Part shown: piece by piece, positions 26,331 through 34,267 of the stretch
Layout of the letters: every line of letters begins with the position of its first letter
Position numbering within the stretch: position 1 is the stretch's first letter
Source of the DNA: Calothrix brevissima NIES-22
GTDB lineage: Bacteria > Cyanobacteriota > Cyanobacteriia > Cyanobacteriales > Nostocaceae
DNA: 64,000 nt
Direction: 5' to 3'
Assembly: GCF_002367995.1 (NCBI RefSeq)
Contig: NZ_AP018207.1
Span: 5,902,646-5,966,645 of the forward strand
Notes under the pieces: generated by a model
Told to the model about the DNA's origin: nothing
Databases searched by the model: none
The model's input: the letters and a program-made list of their open reading frames with translations, nothing else
Program-made: the position numbers and the translations under genes

Positions 26331-26693
26331 TTAACTAAAAACCGATTCCAAAGCACGGAGTAAGTCTTGTTTGGTAAAAGGTTTAGTTAAATACACATTT
26401 GCACCTTGTCTCATCCCCCAAATTCTGTCAATTTCTTTGTTCTTAGAACTACAAATAATAATCGGTACTTTCTCTGTTACCGGATTTCTTTTTAGTTGCC
26501 GGCAAAATTCAAATCCGCTTAATCCTGGCATGACTACATCAGTAATAATCACATCAGGATGGTGATTGACTGCTTGATCTAAACCATCTTTAGCATCATA
26601 AGCTTTCAGCACAACGTGACCGCTATCTTTGAGAAAATTGTTAATTAATTCTAATTGCGAAGGTGTATCTTCAACGATCAAAACTGTAGCCAT
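26331..26693 (-). CDS. CheY-like response regulator
   Basis: A 120-residue single REC domain with all phosphotransfer residues: Glu8-Asp9 (LIVEDTPS), phosphoacceptor Asp52 (IITDVVMPG), the Ser pair in IICSSKN, and Lys104 (YLTKPF). There is no output domain. It lies 44 bp downstream of a PatA-type regulator in the same direction, so the two are probably one operon. PatA-type plus CheY-type pairs open the chemotaxis-like gene clusters of cyanobacteria that control type IV pili, phototaxis or hormogonium development. Here the usual CheW, MCP and CheA genes do not follow, so its kinase must be encoded elsewhere. Confidence 0.9.
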   Translation of the reverse strand: MATVLIVEDTPSQLELINNFLKDSGHVVLKAYDAKDGLDQAVNHHPDVIITDVVMPGLSGFEFCRQLKRNPVTEKVPIIICSSKNKEIDRIWGMRQGANVYLTKPFTKQDLLRALESVFS

Positions 26694-26737
26694 ATTGCTG
26701 TTAATTCACTGTTTAAACTGGTATTATTTTTAGGTCA

Positions 26738-28150
26738 TCACGCTAAATGCATAAAAACAAGCTTGAGTAATTCAGCACGGGTAAAAGGTTTAGTTAAATA
26801 CCCCGAAGCTCCGACTAAATTAGCTTTCACCTTGTCTACAAGTCCTTTATTTCCTGTAACAAATATAATGGGAGTATTTTTGAACATTGAATTATTACGG
26901 ATAATTCTGCATAATTCATAACCATCAATACCTGCCATATTTAGATCCAGTAAAATTAGGTCTGGTTTGTGCCGAATAATTGACATCACAGCCTTTAATG
27001 GATCTTCAATAGTAACTACAGAAAAATTTTCATCCTCTAAGAAACGACTAATTTCTTTAAGAATAGTTGGACTATCATCTACAGAAATGATTTTGTAAAC
27101 TTTTTTAGCAGTAGCAGTAGCTGTAGTTACTCTTTCCGGTGCAGAATTTATGTTATTTGTTGTGGTTAATTCCTGAAACTCGTTTTCAACCACAGAAGAA
27201 ATATATGGAGGTTCTTCAAAGTAAGGTATATCATTTACAAGCAGATTGGGATAGGTTTTAGCATCTATACTACCTGATTCTGCGACTGGATCGATTAATT
27301 CCTGTAATTCCTGTGGTACCAATGCTGTTACCTGTTCCACAGAGGATGTGGATTCGCCAAATGTCTTTGGTAATTTGTCAAATGGTGGATCTGCTTCATG
27401 CAAGATAATTCCACCATTGACAATGTAATGGTACAGTTGTTGAACCAATTGGATCTCATCTTGGTTCATAATTACTGCCAAATGACGCAGGCTAAAACCC
27501 TTCATCCAGTTAGTTAAATTTGGTTGCAAATCTAAAAAAGTTGGGTTTTGGATGGATTTGTTGATAAACAGGTAAGGACGCTGATAAGGAGAAGAAATAT
27601 AAGGAGCAAAAGCTTGCCAGCGCTGTATTCTTGCTTGGCTGCGTTCGATGATTTTTTCTACGTCTAGCCTGCAAAGTTTTGGGACATCAGGAGGTAAGTT
27701 GCTGAGTTCAAAGCTACCTACTTTGATTAATAGAAAGGATTCTATGACTTCTTTCACCAATTCTTGGATTAATACGGCTGCTTGAGTCGAGTGCAAATGT
27801 CCTTGGTTGACAAGCCAAGTAATTGCTTGGTATTCAGCCGGCTGATTAGCCGAATTACTCTGCTGTTCTATCTGTTGACTGGGAGAGTCAAATTCAAACA
27901 TCAGCCGTAATTGAACACGGGTTTGACTGTTCAGTAAAGGTACTTGATGGCTGAGACGCCGTAAATGACGTTCTAGTCTATCAAATGGTTCCACTGAATG
28001 AGTAGCATAAGTAATTTTGCCTTGTTCTAGATAAATAGCCCAAGAAACTGAGTTGCTAAATACTAAAAGACAAGTGCTGTCAGAACTTTTAGATAACTGA
28101 CTCAATAAATTCTGGGGACTGAGTTTGGTAAATGTGCCACTAAGATTCAT
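26738..28150 (-). CDS. PatA-family response regulator (N-terminal PATAN/DUF4388 + REC)
   Basis: 470 residues. The N-terminal PATAN-type region (about 1-270; SGTFTKLSPQNLLSQLSKS, WAIYLEQGKITYATHS) includes LVNQGHLHSTQAAVLIQELV and a winged-helix-like part. A Ser/Thr/Glu-rich linker follows, then a C-terminal REC domain (about 350-470) with SVDDSP, phosphoacceptor Asp402 (ILLDLNMAG), Thr in FVTGN and Lys in YLTKPF. This order (output-like domain first, REC last) is that of PatA, HmpA, PilG-like and TaxP regulators. PatA itself governs heterocyst position in Anabaena, but this gene could equally serve motility. The start ATG is at 28148-28150. Confidence 0.87.
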   Translation of the reverse strand: MNLSGTFTKLSPQNLLSQLSKSSDSTCLLVFSNSVSWAIYLEQGKITYATHSVEPFDRLERHLRRLSHQVPLLNSQTRVQLRLMFEFDSPSQQIEQQSNSANQPAEYQAITWLVNQGHLHSTQAAVLIQELVKEVIESFLLIKVGSFELSNLPPDVPKLCRLDVEKIIERSQARIQRWQAFAPYISSPYQRPYLFINKSIQNPTFLDLQPNLTNWMKGFSLRHLAVIMNQDEIQLVQQLYHYIVNGGIILHEADPPFDKLPKTFGESTSSVEQVTALVPQELQELIDPVAESGSIDAKTYPNLLVNDIPYFEEPPYISSVVENEFQELTTTNNINSAPERVTTATATAKKVYKIISVDDSPTILKEISRFLEDENFSVVTIEDPLKAVMSIIRHKPDLILLDLNMAGIDGYELCRIIRNNSMFKNTPIIFVTGNKGLVDKVKANLVGASGYLTKPFTRAELLKLVFMHLA

Positions 28151-28844
28151 ATGCTCAAGTTTCCGGAAATCAACGTGAATCTAGGTAAATTTAAAATGAC
28201 GCTAATGAGGAATGGTTTTAGTGTTTATTTTTCTCTAAAAACAATTTATTTTTAGAGAATTATATTTATATCTCAGAAGCTATAAACACAACAGTATAGC
28301 TTGTTTGTTAAATTTTGTACTGCATACTGAAACTGGTGATGAAGCCAGTAATTTAAATTTTTCGTGAACATTTAGGACTTCTATTTGATTTTTGCTCTCG
28401 TTAGCTAGATATCCATAGAAGTTTGTCACTGACTGTTTTTACCTCTACTTTACTCACTTCACCAATCAACTCGGATTGATATATTTACTGAGGATAATTC
28501 TGATGATTATATTATTGCGTCTGAGATATTTATTCTTTTTATATAAAATTAGGGATTTCTACACAAAAGCTTTAAATTATTGTCTGGGCAGAGGTAGGTG
28601 TTTATTGTATTCTGGGGTTACGGTAACTATTACCGTTAATAGCTGTTTTGATAAAGTTAATGTAAACTCTAAGTGGTTTCCTATTTGACTCAACTAGCTC
28701 TTGCTAAAGATTTTTCTGAGGATTAAGAGAATTGAGTCCAATTATCTTAATTAATATAAGGTTAAGCTATCTACCAGAAAATCCCTTAAATGTAGTTTTT
28801 GCCACCTGGGAAACTATATACTTTTAGTAAAAGGAAAAAAGAGT
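28151..28844. other. Divergent AT-rich spacer upstream of the VWA/PP2C/kinase triad
   Basis: These 694 bp separate the PatA-type regulator from the triad and must carry promoters for both. A perfect 7-bp inverted repeat lies at 28620-28636. A 70-codon open frame at 28476-28688 has the low-complexity composition of AT-rich noncoding DNA, and I do not call it. Nothing else is visible. Confidence 0.45.
28620..28636. promoter_or_regulatory. Candidate operator: 7-3-7 inverted repeat
   Basis: ACGGTAA, spacer CTA, TTACCGT: a perfect dyad typical in size for a helix-turn-helix dimer. It lies about 209 bp upstream of the TerY-like start codon. This is circumstantial; it does not fit the NtcA consensus GTA-N8-TAC. 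Confidence 0.35.
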
Positions 28845-29546
28845 TTGAATTATAACATAACACAAAACGTTATGCATGATACATTAAGACTTGATGAAGT
28901 CGTAGAATTTGCTGAGAATCCAGAACCACGTTGTCCTTGCGTATTATTACTAGATACCTCTGGTTCCATGCAAGGAGAGCCAATAGAAGCTTTAAATCAA
29001 GGTTTGCTGAGTTTAAAGGATGAATTAGTTAAGAATTCCTTAGCGGCTAGAAGAGTAGAAGTAGCAATAGTCACATTTGATAGTAATGTTAATGTAGTCC
29101 AAGATTTTGTCACTGCCGATCAATTTAACCCGCCAATCTTGACAGCACAAGGATTGACTACAATGGGTTCAGGCATTAACAAAGCCTTGGATTTGATTCA
29201 AGAGCGGAAATCTCAATATCGTAGCAATGGTATTGCTTACTACCGTCCTTGGGTATTCATGATTACTGATGGAGAGCCACAAGGGGAGCTAGACCAAGTG
29301 GTCGAGCAAGCGAGTAAGCGTTTACAAGGTGATGAAGCTAGTAAGCGGGTAGCGTTTTTTACGGTTGGTGTAGAAAATGCGAATATGACACGCTTAAATC
29401 AAATAGGTGTGCGGACACCCCTAAAGCTCAAGGGACTAAATTTTATCGAAATGTTTGTTTGGCTGTCAGCTAGTATGTCAGCTGTTTCTCACTCACAGAT
29501 AGATGAACAGGTAGCACTACCACCAATTGGCTGGGGTACTGTGTAA
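28845..29546 (+). CDS. TerY-like VWA protein, first gene of a TerY-P triad
   Basis: 233 residues, essentially a single VWA domain with intact MIDAS: Asp37, Ser39 and Ser41 (LLLDTSGSMQG), a Thr in GLTTMGSGIN and an Asp in MITDGEPQG. The C-terminal IEMFVWLSASMSAVS is typical of TerY. The start at TTG 28845 is chosen because AAAGG lies about 9 nt upstream; the ATG at 28872 (MHDTLRL) is an alternative without such a site. The next two genes are a PP2C-type phosphatase and a kinase, so this is the 'TerY-P triad' known from comparative genomics of tellurite/stress gene neighbourhoods. No TerD or TerC gene is near. The VWA protein probably forms a metal-dependent scaffold for the signalling pair. 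Confidence 0.88.
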   Translation: MNYNITQNVMHDTLRLDEVVEFAENPEPRCPCVLLLDTSGSMQGEPIEALNQGLLSLKDELVKNSLAARRVEVAIVTFDSNVNVVQDFVTADQFNPPILTAQGLTTMGSGINKALDLIQERKSQYRSNGIAYYRPWVFMITDGEPQGELDQVVEQASKRLQGDEASKRVAFFTVGVENANMTRLNQIGVRTPLKLKGLNFIEMFVWLSASMSAVSHSQIDEQVALPPIGWGTV

Positions 29547-29594
29547 TCAAGTTGCAACTGGATACTAACACAGCTAGTTGCTGCAAGAAAACTT

Positions 29595-30377
29595 ATGAAT
29601 ATGACCAAACAGATACTTCAATGGCAGGTGGTAGCTGCATCTGTATGCGGTACAAGCCATCTCAAAAACAAACAGCTGTGTCAGGATGCTCACCACTGGC
29701 AATTATTGTCAGACAATGTGTTAGTAGCGGCGGCAGCAGATGGGGCTGGTTCAGCTAGCCAAGGAAAAGTCGGAGCCATGATTGCTGTAGAAACAGCTAT
29801 CGAAAATATATCTAATCAAGAAGTAACTTGTGATACTCTAGCTGATGATGCGAGCGTGCGATCGCTGTTGGCAGACGCGATGCAAGCCGCAAAAACAGCA
29901 GTGGAAGCAGAAGCTGCTGCGACTAATAAACAACCTCAGGACTTAGCAACTACATTAATTCTTATGGTTGCCACACCAGAAGTGGTGGCCGTAGCGCAAA
30001 TTGGTGACGGCTTGGCAGTAGCGAAGGATAGCATGGGTAACCTACTGGCATTAACCATGCCGGATAGTGGTGAATACATCAATGAAACCACTTTTCTAAC
30101 TTCGCCGGGAGCTTTAGAAACAGCGCAAATGAAACTATGGCGCGAAGCGATAGTCAACGTTGGGCTGCTCACCGATGGACTACAAATGCTGGCTTTAAAT
30201 ATGGTAGTTGGGGAACCACACAAACCATTCTTCTTTCCCTTATTCGACTTTGTGGCGAATACCCAGGACAAGATTTTAGCCAAAGAACAGTTAGTCAAAT
30301 TTTTAGGGTCTGAGCGGATTACACAACGTACCGATGATGATTTAACGCTCATCATAGCTGCTCTGGGCAAACCATAA
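29595..30377 (+). CDS. PP2C-family protein phosphatase of the TerY-P triad
   Basis: 260 residues with a complete PP2C-like fold. Metal-binding acidic residues are visible at Asp31 (CQDAHHW), Asp49-Gly50 (AAADGAGSAS) and near the end in RTDDDLTLIIAA. The protein opens WQVVAASVCGTSHLKNKQLC, the usual beginning in this subgroup, where a GTSH motif precedes the QDAH. It should dephosphorylate Ser/Thr, most likely on the kinase or its targets encoded next door. It lies 48 bp after the VWA gene and 59 bp before the kinase gene, all in one direction, consistent with a single transcript. Confidence 0.9.
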   Translation: MNMTKQILQWQVVAASVCGTSHLKNKQLCQDAHHWQLLSDNVLVAAAADGAGSASQGKVGAMIAVETAIENISNQEVTCDTLADDASVRSLLADAMQAAKTAVEAEAAATNKQPQDLATTLILMVATPEVVAVAQIGDGLAVAKDSMGNLLALTMPDSGEYINETTFLTSPGALETAQMKLWREAIVNVGLLTDGLQMLALNMVVGEPHKPFFFPLFDFVANTQDKILAKEQLVKFLGSERITQRTDDDLTLIIAALGKP

Positions 30378-30436
30378 GCCACGATTCCGCCAGATTAAGC
30401 ATTTTTTAAGTAACCCCCGTTAACCGTGACTTTATC

Positions 30437-32611
30437 ATGCAGGTACTACGTTGTTTTCCGAAACAAGAAATTCTCAGCCTTAACGTCAGTTTAGGGCGGG
30501 GTGGTGAAGCATGTATTTATGCAGTACCATCTCATAGTAATTTGGTGGCGAAGGTTTATCACAAACCGACAGTAGACCACGCTTACAAACTGCAAGCCAT
30601 GCTGGCTAACCCGCCAGAAAACCCGACAGCGAGTTTGGGACATATTTCGATTGCTTGGCCGTTGGATTTATTGCGCGCTGTCGATGGTAGCGATCGCATT
30701 ATCGGCTTTTTAATGCCGCGCATTCGCGGAATGCGTCCGATTATTGACTTTTACAACCCCAGAACCCGCCGCCAACATTGTCCGTTATTCAACTATCAGT
30801 ATCTGTTACGCACGGCGCGAAATCTGGCAGCGGCTTTTGCAGCTTTGCACAATAGTGGCTATTGTATTGGTGATGTCAACGAGTCAAATATTCTCGTCAG
30901 CGACACCGCCCTAGTAACCTTAGTAGATACAGACTCCTTCCAAGTTATCGATCCCGATAGCCATGCTGTCTATCGCTGTCCTGTAGGCAAACCAGAGTTT
31001 ACGCCACCAGAACTGCAAAATAAGATTTTCTCCCAATACGATCGCGAAATTACCCATGACTTATTTGGGTTAGGAGTCATCATCTTCCAACTATTAATGG
31101 AAGGTACTCACCCATTTTCCGGGATTTATCAAGGCGCTAGCGAACCACCAGCCTATGAATCGCGCATCGCGGCTGGTCATTTTACTTACAGTAAAAAGCG
31201 GCACGTACCATATCAGCCCACACCAATAGCACCAGCTTGGGAAATTCTCCATCCCGCCTTGCAAGAACTATTTTGGCGTTGTTTTGAAGATGGTCATCAA
31301 AATCCCCATCTGCGTCCTAGCGCTCAAACTTGGCTATCGGCAATTGCGGAAGCCGAAGACAGCTTAGTTACCTGTACTGTCAATCCCCAGCATAACTACA
31401 ACAACCATCTGAAATCTTGTCCTTGGTGCGAACGGACATTACGCTTAGGCGGACGCGATCCCTTCCCATCACATAAAGCGATCGCCGCTAAAGAACATCT
31501 TAAACCCCGTATACCCAGTAAAAAACGCCACAGCCAGCCAGGTAACAGACCGAAACAGCCAGCAATTCCCTTGTCAAATTATTGGCAACCAGGAGTTCAG
31601 CAAAAAACTCCCTTGTATCAAAAACTCAAACAGCAGAAAAAGTTTTATCCTCTAGCCTTATGTGTGTTGGGTTTTGGCATGTTGGGTTACTTAGATGTGA
31701 TGGTAAAATTTACCAATGTCACTCAAAATGCCTATACTCAGCAAAGTTTGCTCACACCGCAAAAACAAACTAATAACAATCTTGACTTTGCTGACTACTA
31801 TAAACAAGGTAAGGCAGCTTATAAAATCCGTGACTATGCGCGGGCGATAGAAAACTTTAACCAAGCCCTAGAAAAAGACCCCAACCACGCCAAAGCCCAT
31901 ATTAACCGGGCTAATGCTCGCTACAATATGAAAGACTACGAAGGGGCATTGGCAGACTATAGCGCAGCTTTAAAACTCAATCCCCAAGAAATTAAAGCTT
32001 TTGTGAATCGGGGTAACGTTCGCTACATGCTAGCAGAATATAGTAACGATCCCGATCGCGAATATAATTTAGCGATCGCTGATTTCAACAATGCACTCCG
32101 CCTGAATAGCAAAGAAATTGAAGCTTATATCAGACGCGGCGTAGTGCGATCGCAAATAGCTAAATATAGCGGCGACTCTCAAAACGATTATAAGCTAGCA
32201 CTCAATGACTTTAGCCAAGCGATCGATCTCAACCCCACAAAAGCCGAAGCTTATTATCAAAGAGGTGTGGTATATTCGCAAATCGCCCAATACAGCAGTA
32301 ATTATCAACAAGAGTACAATCGAGCGATCGCGGACTTTGATCAAGCATTAAAAATCAATTCGCAAATGGCCAAAGCCTATCTCAAACGAGGTATGATTCG
32401 TTACGAACTATCTCAGTATGGCGGACGTAACGCTAATACCAATCGTCTCCAGGCAATTGATGATTTGCAGACATCTGCTAAAGTCTCCCTAGAACAAGAA
32501 GATACGGATAGTTATCAACAAGCTCTCAGCAGTCTCTGTATTGTTGTGGAAAATAAATGTGATACTTTATTCCAAAGTTCATCTATGTTAGATGGTGGCA
32601 CAACAAGGTAG
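30437..32611 (+). CDS. Kinase-domain protein with zinc-ribbon-like linker, membrane helix and TPR repeats
   Basis: 724 residues. The kinase domain (about 15-305) has the glycine loop SLGRGGEACIY and ATP-binding Lys39 (LVAKVYH). Its catalytic loop is GDVNESNILV (Asp146, Asn151) instead of HRDxKxxN, and DTDSF (Asp166) stands instead of DFG, as is usual in triad kinases. A possible zinc-binding segment follows: Cys313, His319 or His324, Cys328 and Cys331 (CTVNPQH...CPWC). A basic linker leads to one hydrophobic helix (about 403-420, FYPLALCVLGFGMLGYLD), then five or six TPR units (about 452-700). It would act at the membrane with the TPRs facing the opposite side or folded back. The neighbours make it the effector of the triad. 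Confidence 0.87.
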   Translation: MQVLRCFPKQEILSLNVSLGRGGEACIYAVPSHSNLVAKVYHKPTVDHAYKLQAMLANPPENPTASLGHISIAWPLDLLRAVDGSDRIIGFLMPRIRGMRPIIDFYNPRTRRQHCPLFNYQYLLRTARNLAAAFAALHNSGYCIGDVNESNILVSDTALVTLVDTDSFQVIDPDSHAVYRCPVGKPEFTPPELQNKIFSQYDREITHDLFGLGVIIFQLLMEGTHPFSGIYQGASEPPAYESRIAAGHFTYSKKRHVPYQPTPIAPAWEILHPALQELFWRCFEDGHQNPHLRPSAQTWLSAIAEAEDSLVTCTVNPQHNYNNHLKSCPWCERTLRLGGRDPFPSHKAIAAKEHLKPRIPSKKRHSQPGNRPKQPAIPLSNYWQPGVQQKTPLYQKLKQQKKFYPLALCVLGFGMLGYLDVMVKFTNVTQNAYTQQSLLTPQKQTNNNLDFADYYKQGKAAYKIRDYARAIENFNQALEKDPNHAKAHINRANARYNMKDYEGALADYSAALKLNPQEIKAFVNRGNVRYMLAEYSNDPDREYNLAIADFNNALRLNSKEIEAYIRRGVVRSQIAKYSGDSQNDYKLALNDFSQAIDLNPTKAEAYYQRGVVYSQIAQYSSNYQQEYNRAIADFDQALKINSQMAKAYLKRGMIRYELSQYGGRNANTNRLQAIDDLQTSAKVSLEQEDTDSYQQALSSLCIVVENKCDTLFQSSSMLDGGTTR

Positions 32612-32623
32612 TTGGGCGAGGGT

Positions 32624-32672
32624 GTTGACGGTTGACGGTTGACGGTTGACGGTTGACGGTTGACGGTTGACT
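32624..32672. repeat. STRR array (GGTTGAC)n
   Basis: Nearly seven tandem GGTTGAC heptamers begin about 12 bp after the kinase stop codon. Confidence 0.92.
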
Positions 32673-32731
32673 GAGAGTAAATTTAATTACTCGTGACTTG
32701 TTAGTAATGATTGTGAAAACATAAGCTAAAT

Positions 32732-32758
32732 AAGGGTTAGCCAGCGCTAACCCTTTTT
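32732..32758 (+). terminator. Rho-independent terminator of the triad operon
   Basis: A perfect 10-bp stem (AAGGGTTAGC with its complement GCTAACCCTT), a 4-nt CAGC loop, and a T-rich end (CCTTTTTATTTT) form a textbook intrinsic terminator for rightward transcription. It separates the TerY-P triad from the polysaccharide locus. Confidence 0.9.
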
Positions 32759-33199
32759 ATTTTGAAGTTAAATTTATATTTAATTTAGATTTTAAATTTC
32801 TTATCTTAGGGAGATTCATCAAGCTTTTACATATCAAAGCTGTTTATTCACCTTTTCTTTACAAATTAGCGGAAAAATCTCGTTAGATTATTTACGGAGA
32901 AAGATAAATGAGATAAAAAATTTTTCTCCAACCAGGTGCGTTCGCTTCATATCGATTGGGATTCAGAATTGCCGCAGTTGGGTATTTAGACCTCGACTCA
33001 TTGTAGATATAGCTTGGCTGAAGGGTGGACTACCAAATTGTCAAATTTTGAGTCGGAAAATACCCATTCATCCGCTACTTTGCACAGAACCCATTCAAGC
33101 TGATGAATCTAGACTGCTAAATTCCTATTCCATCGCGACCAACTTAATCAAATAAAGCTAATCAATCTTAACGAAAGTGCAAATCTTCGAGGTAATTGC

Positions 33200-33976
33200 A
33201 TGAAAGCAGTAATTTTGGCTGGAGGTCTAGGTACGCGCCTCAGTGAAGAAACTAGTATCAGACCTAAGCCAATGGTAGAAATTGGTGGTAAGCCAATTTT
33301 ATGGCACATCATGAAGAGTTACTCTGCTCATGGGATTAACGACTTTATTATCTGTTGTGGTTATAAAGGTTACATCATTAAAGAGTATTTTGCTAATTAC
33401 TTCTTATACATGTCAGATGTCACATTTGATATGCGATTTAATCAGATGAATGTGCATTCTGGCTATGCAGAACCTTGGCGCGTCACCCTAGTTAATACGG
33501 GCGATAATACCATGACAGGTGGACGCTTAAAACGAGTGCGCGAGCATCTAGGAAATGATACTTTTTGCTTCACTTATGGTGATGGTGTGAGCGATGTAAA
33601 TATTACAGAACTCATTAAATTACATAAAGAACAAAATACCCTAGCCACACTTACCGCCGTACAACCTGCGGGTCGTTTTGGCGCGATTTCTTTGGGACAA
33701 GAACAAACTAAAATTACCAGCTTTAGAGAAAAGCCCGAAGGCGATGGTGCTTGGATTAATGGCGGTTATTTTGTCTTAGAACCAGAAGTAATCAACTTTA
33801 TTGCTGATGATGCTACAGTGTGGGAGAAAGAACCATTAGAAAAGCTAGCTGAAATGGAACAATTATCAGCTTATAAACATCATGGCTTTTGGCAGCCAAT
33901 GGATACATTACGCGATAAAAATTATCTTGAAGATTTATGGAAGAGCGCTAAAGCTCCTTGGAAAGTTTGGTCATAA
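33200..33976 (+). CDS. rfbF: Glucose-1-phosphate cytidylyltransferase
   Basis: 258 residues, the family's usual length. The nucleotidyltransferase signature is at the start ([17 protein letters not shown], then [18 protein letters not shown]). [14 protein letters not shown] carries the metal-binding Asp, and [21 protein letters not shown] and [16 protein letters not shown] match the product-side motifs. It makes CDP-glucose from CTP and glucose 1-phosphate in the cytoplasm, feeding CDP-linked deoxysugars. It is the first gene of the co-directional polysaccharide locus. A corresponding gene (alr2825, from memory) begins the functional part of the Anabaena HEP island. A classical CDP-glucose 4,6-dehydratase (RfbG) does not follow. 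Confidence 0.95.
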   Translation: MKAVILAGGLGTRLSEETSIRPKPMVEIGGKPILWHIMKSYSAHGINDFIICCGYKGYIIKEYFANYFLYMSDVTFDMRFNQMNVHSGYAEPWRVTLVNTGDNTMTGGRLKRVREHLGNDTFCFTYGDGVSDVNITELIKLHKEQNTLATLTAVQPAGRFGAISLGQEQTKITSFREKPEGDGAWINGGYFVLEPEVINFIADDATVWEKEPLEKLAEMEQLSAYKHHGFWQPMDTLRDKNYLEDLWKSAKAPWKVWS

Positions 33977-33991
33977 CTGAGTTATAAATAT

Positions 33992-34095
33992 TAGGAGCTA
34001 GGGGCTAGGGGCTAGGGGCTAGGGGCTAGGGACTAGGGGCTAGGGACTAGGGGCTAGGGACTAGGGACTAGGGACTAGGGACTAGGGACTAGGGA
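33992..34095. repeat. STRR array (GGGGCTA)n / (GGGACTA)n, potential G-quadruplex
   Basis: About fourteen tandem heptamers alternate GGGGCTA and GGGACTA just after rfbF. Many evenly spaced G-runs on one strand, separated by CTA, would allow G-quadruplex formation. Confidence 0.9.
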
Positions 34096-34155
34096 AGAGA
34101 TATTTTCATGCCCTCGTTGTGGGTTTTTCCCATGAGGAACTAGCTTGAAAATAGG

Positions 34156-34208
34156 GTTGACTGTTGACTGTTGACTGTTGACTATTGACTATTGACTATT
34201 GACTATTT
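34156..34208. repeat. STRR array (TTGACTG)n grading into (TTGACTA)n
   Basis: Seven heptamers immediately follow the GGGGCTA array in the 291-bp rfbF-LhgO spacer; together the two arrays fill over half of it. Confidence 0.9.
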
Positions 34209-34267
34209 ACTGATTGTGAGATTTTATCATGATTAGCTAACTTGTTTTTACAGACACAATAATACTC

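Larger units (their letters stand above)
32612..33199. other. Spacer before the polysaccharide locus
   Basis: 588 bp. It begins with a TTGACGG heptamer array and a strong terminator, followed by about 430 bp upstream of rfbF without repeats. This part should contain the promoter of the polysaccharide locus. I looked for an NtcA box (GTA-N8-TAC) and did not find a convincing one. No gene is seen. Confidence 0.5.

Noticed and set aside
28476-28688. A 70-codon frame upstream of the VWA/PP2C/kinase triad
   Set aside because: AT-rich, weak codon structure, no ribosome-binding site and no recognisable motif; more likely noncoding promoter DNA.
28845-32611. The VWA/PP2C/kinase triad as a tellurite-resistance operon
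   Set aside because: TerY similarity names a domain class; no TerB, TerC, TerD or TerZ gene is present, so resistance is not supported.
32612-33199. An NtcA-type promoter for the hep locus
   Set aside because: I searched for GTA-N8-TAC with a downstream -10 and did not find a convincing match.
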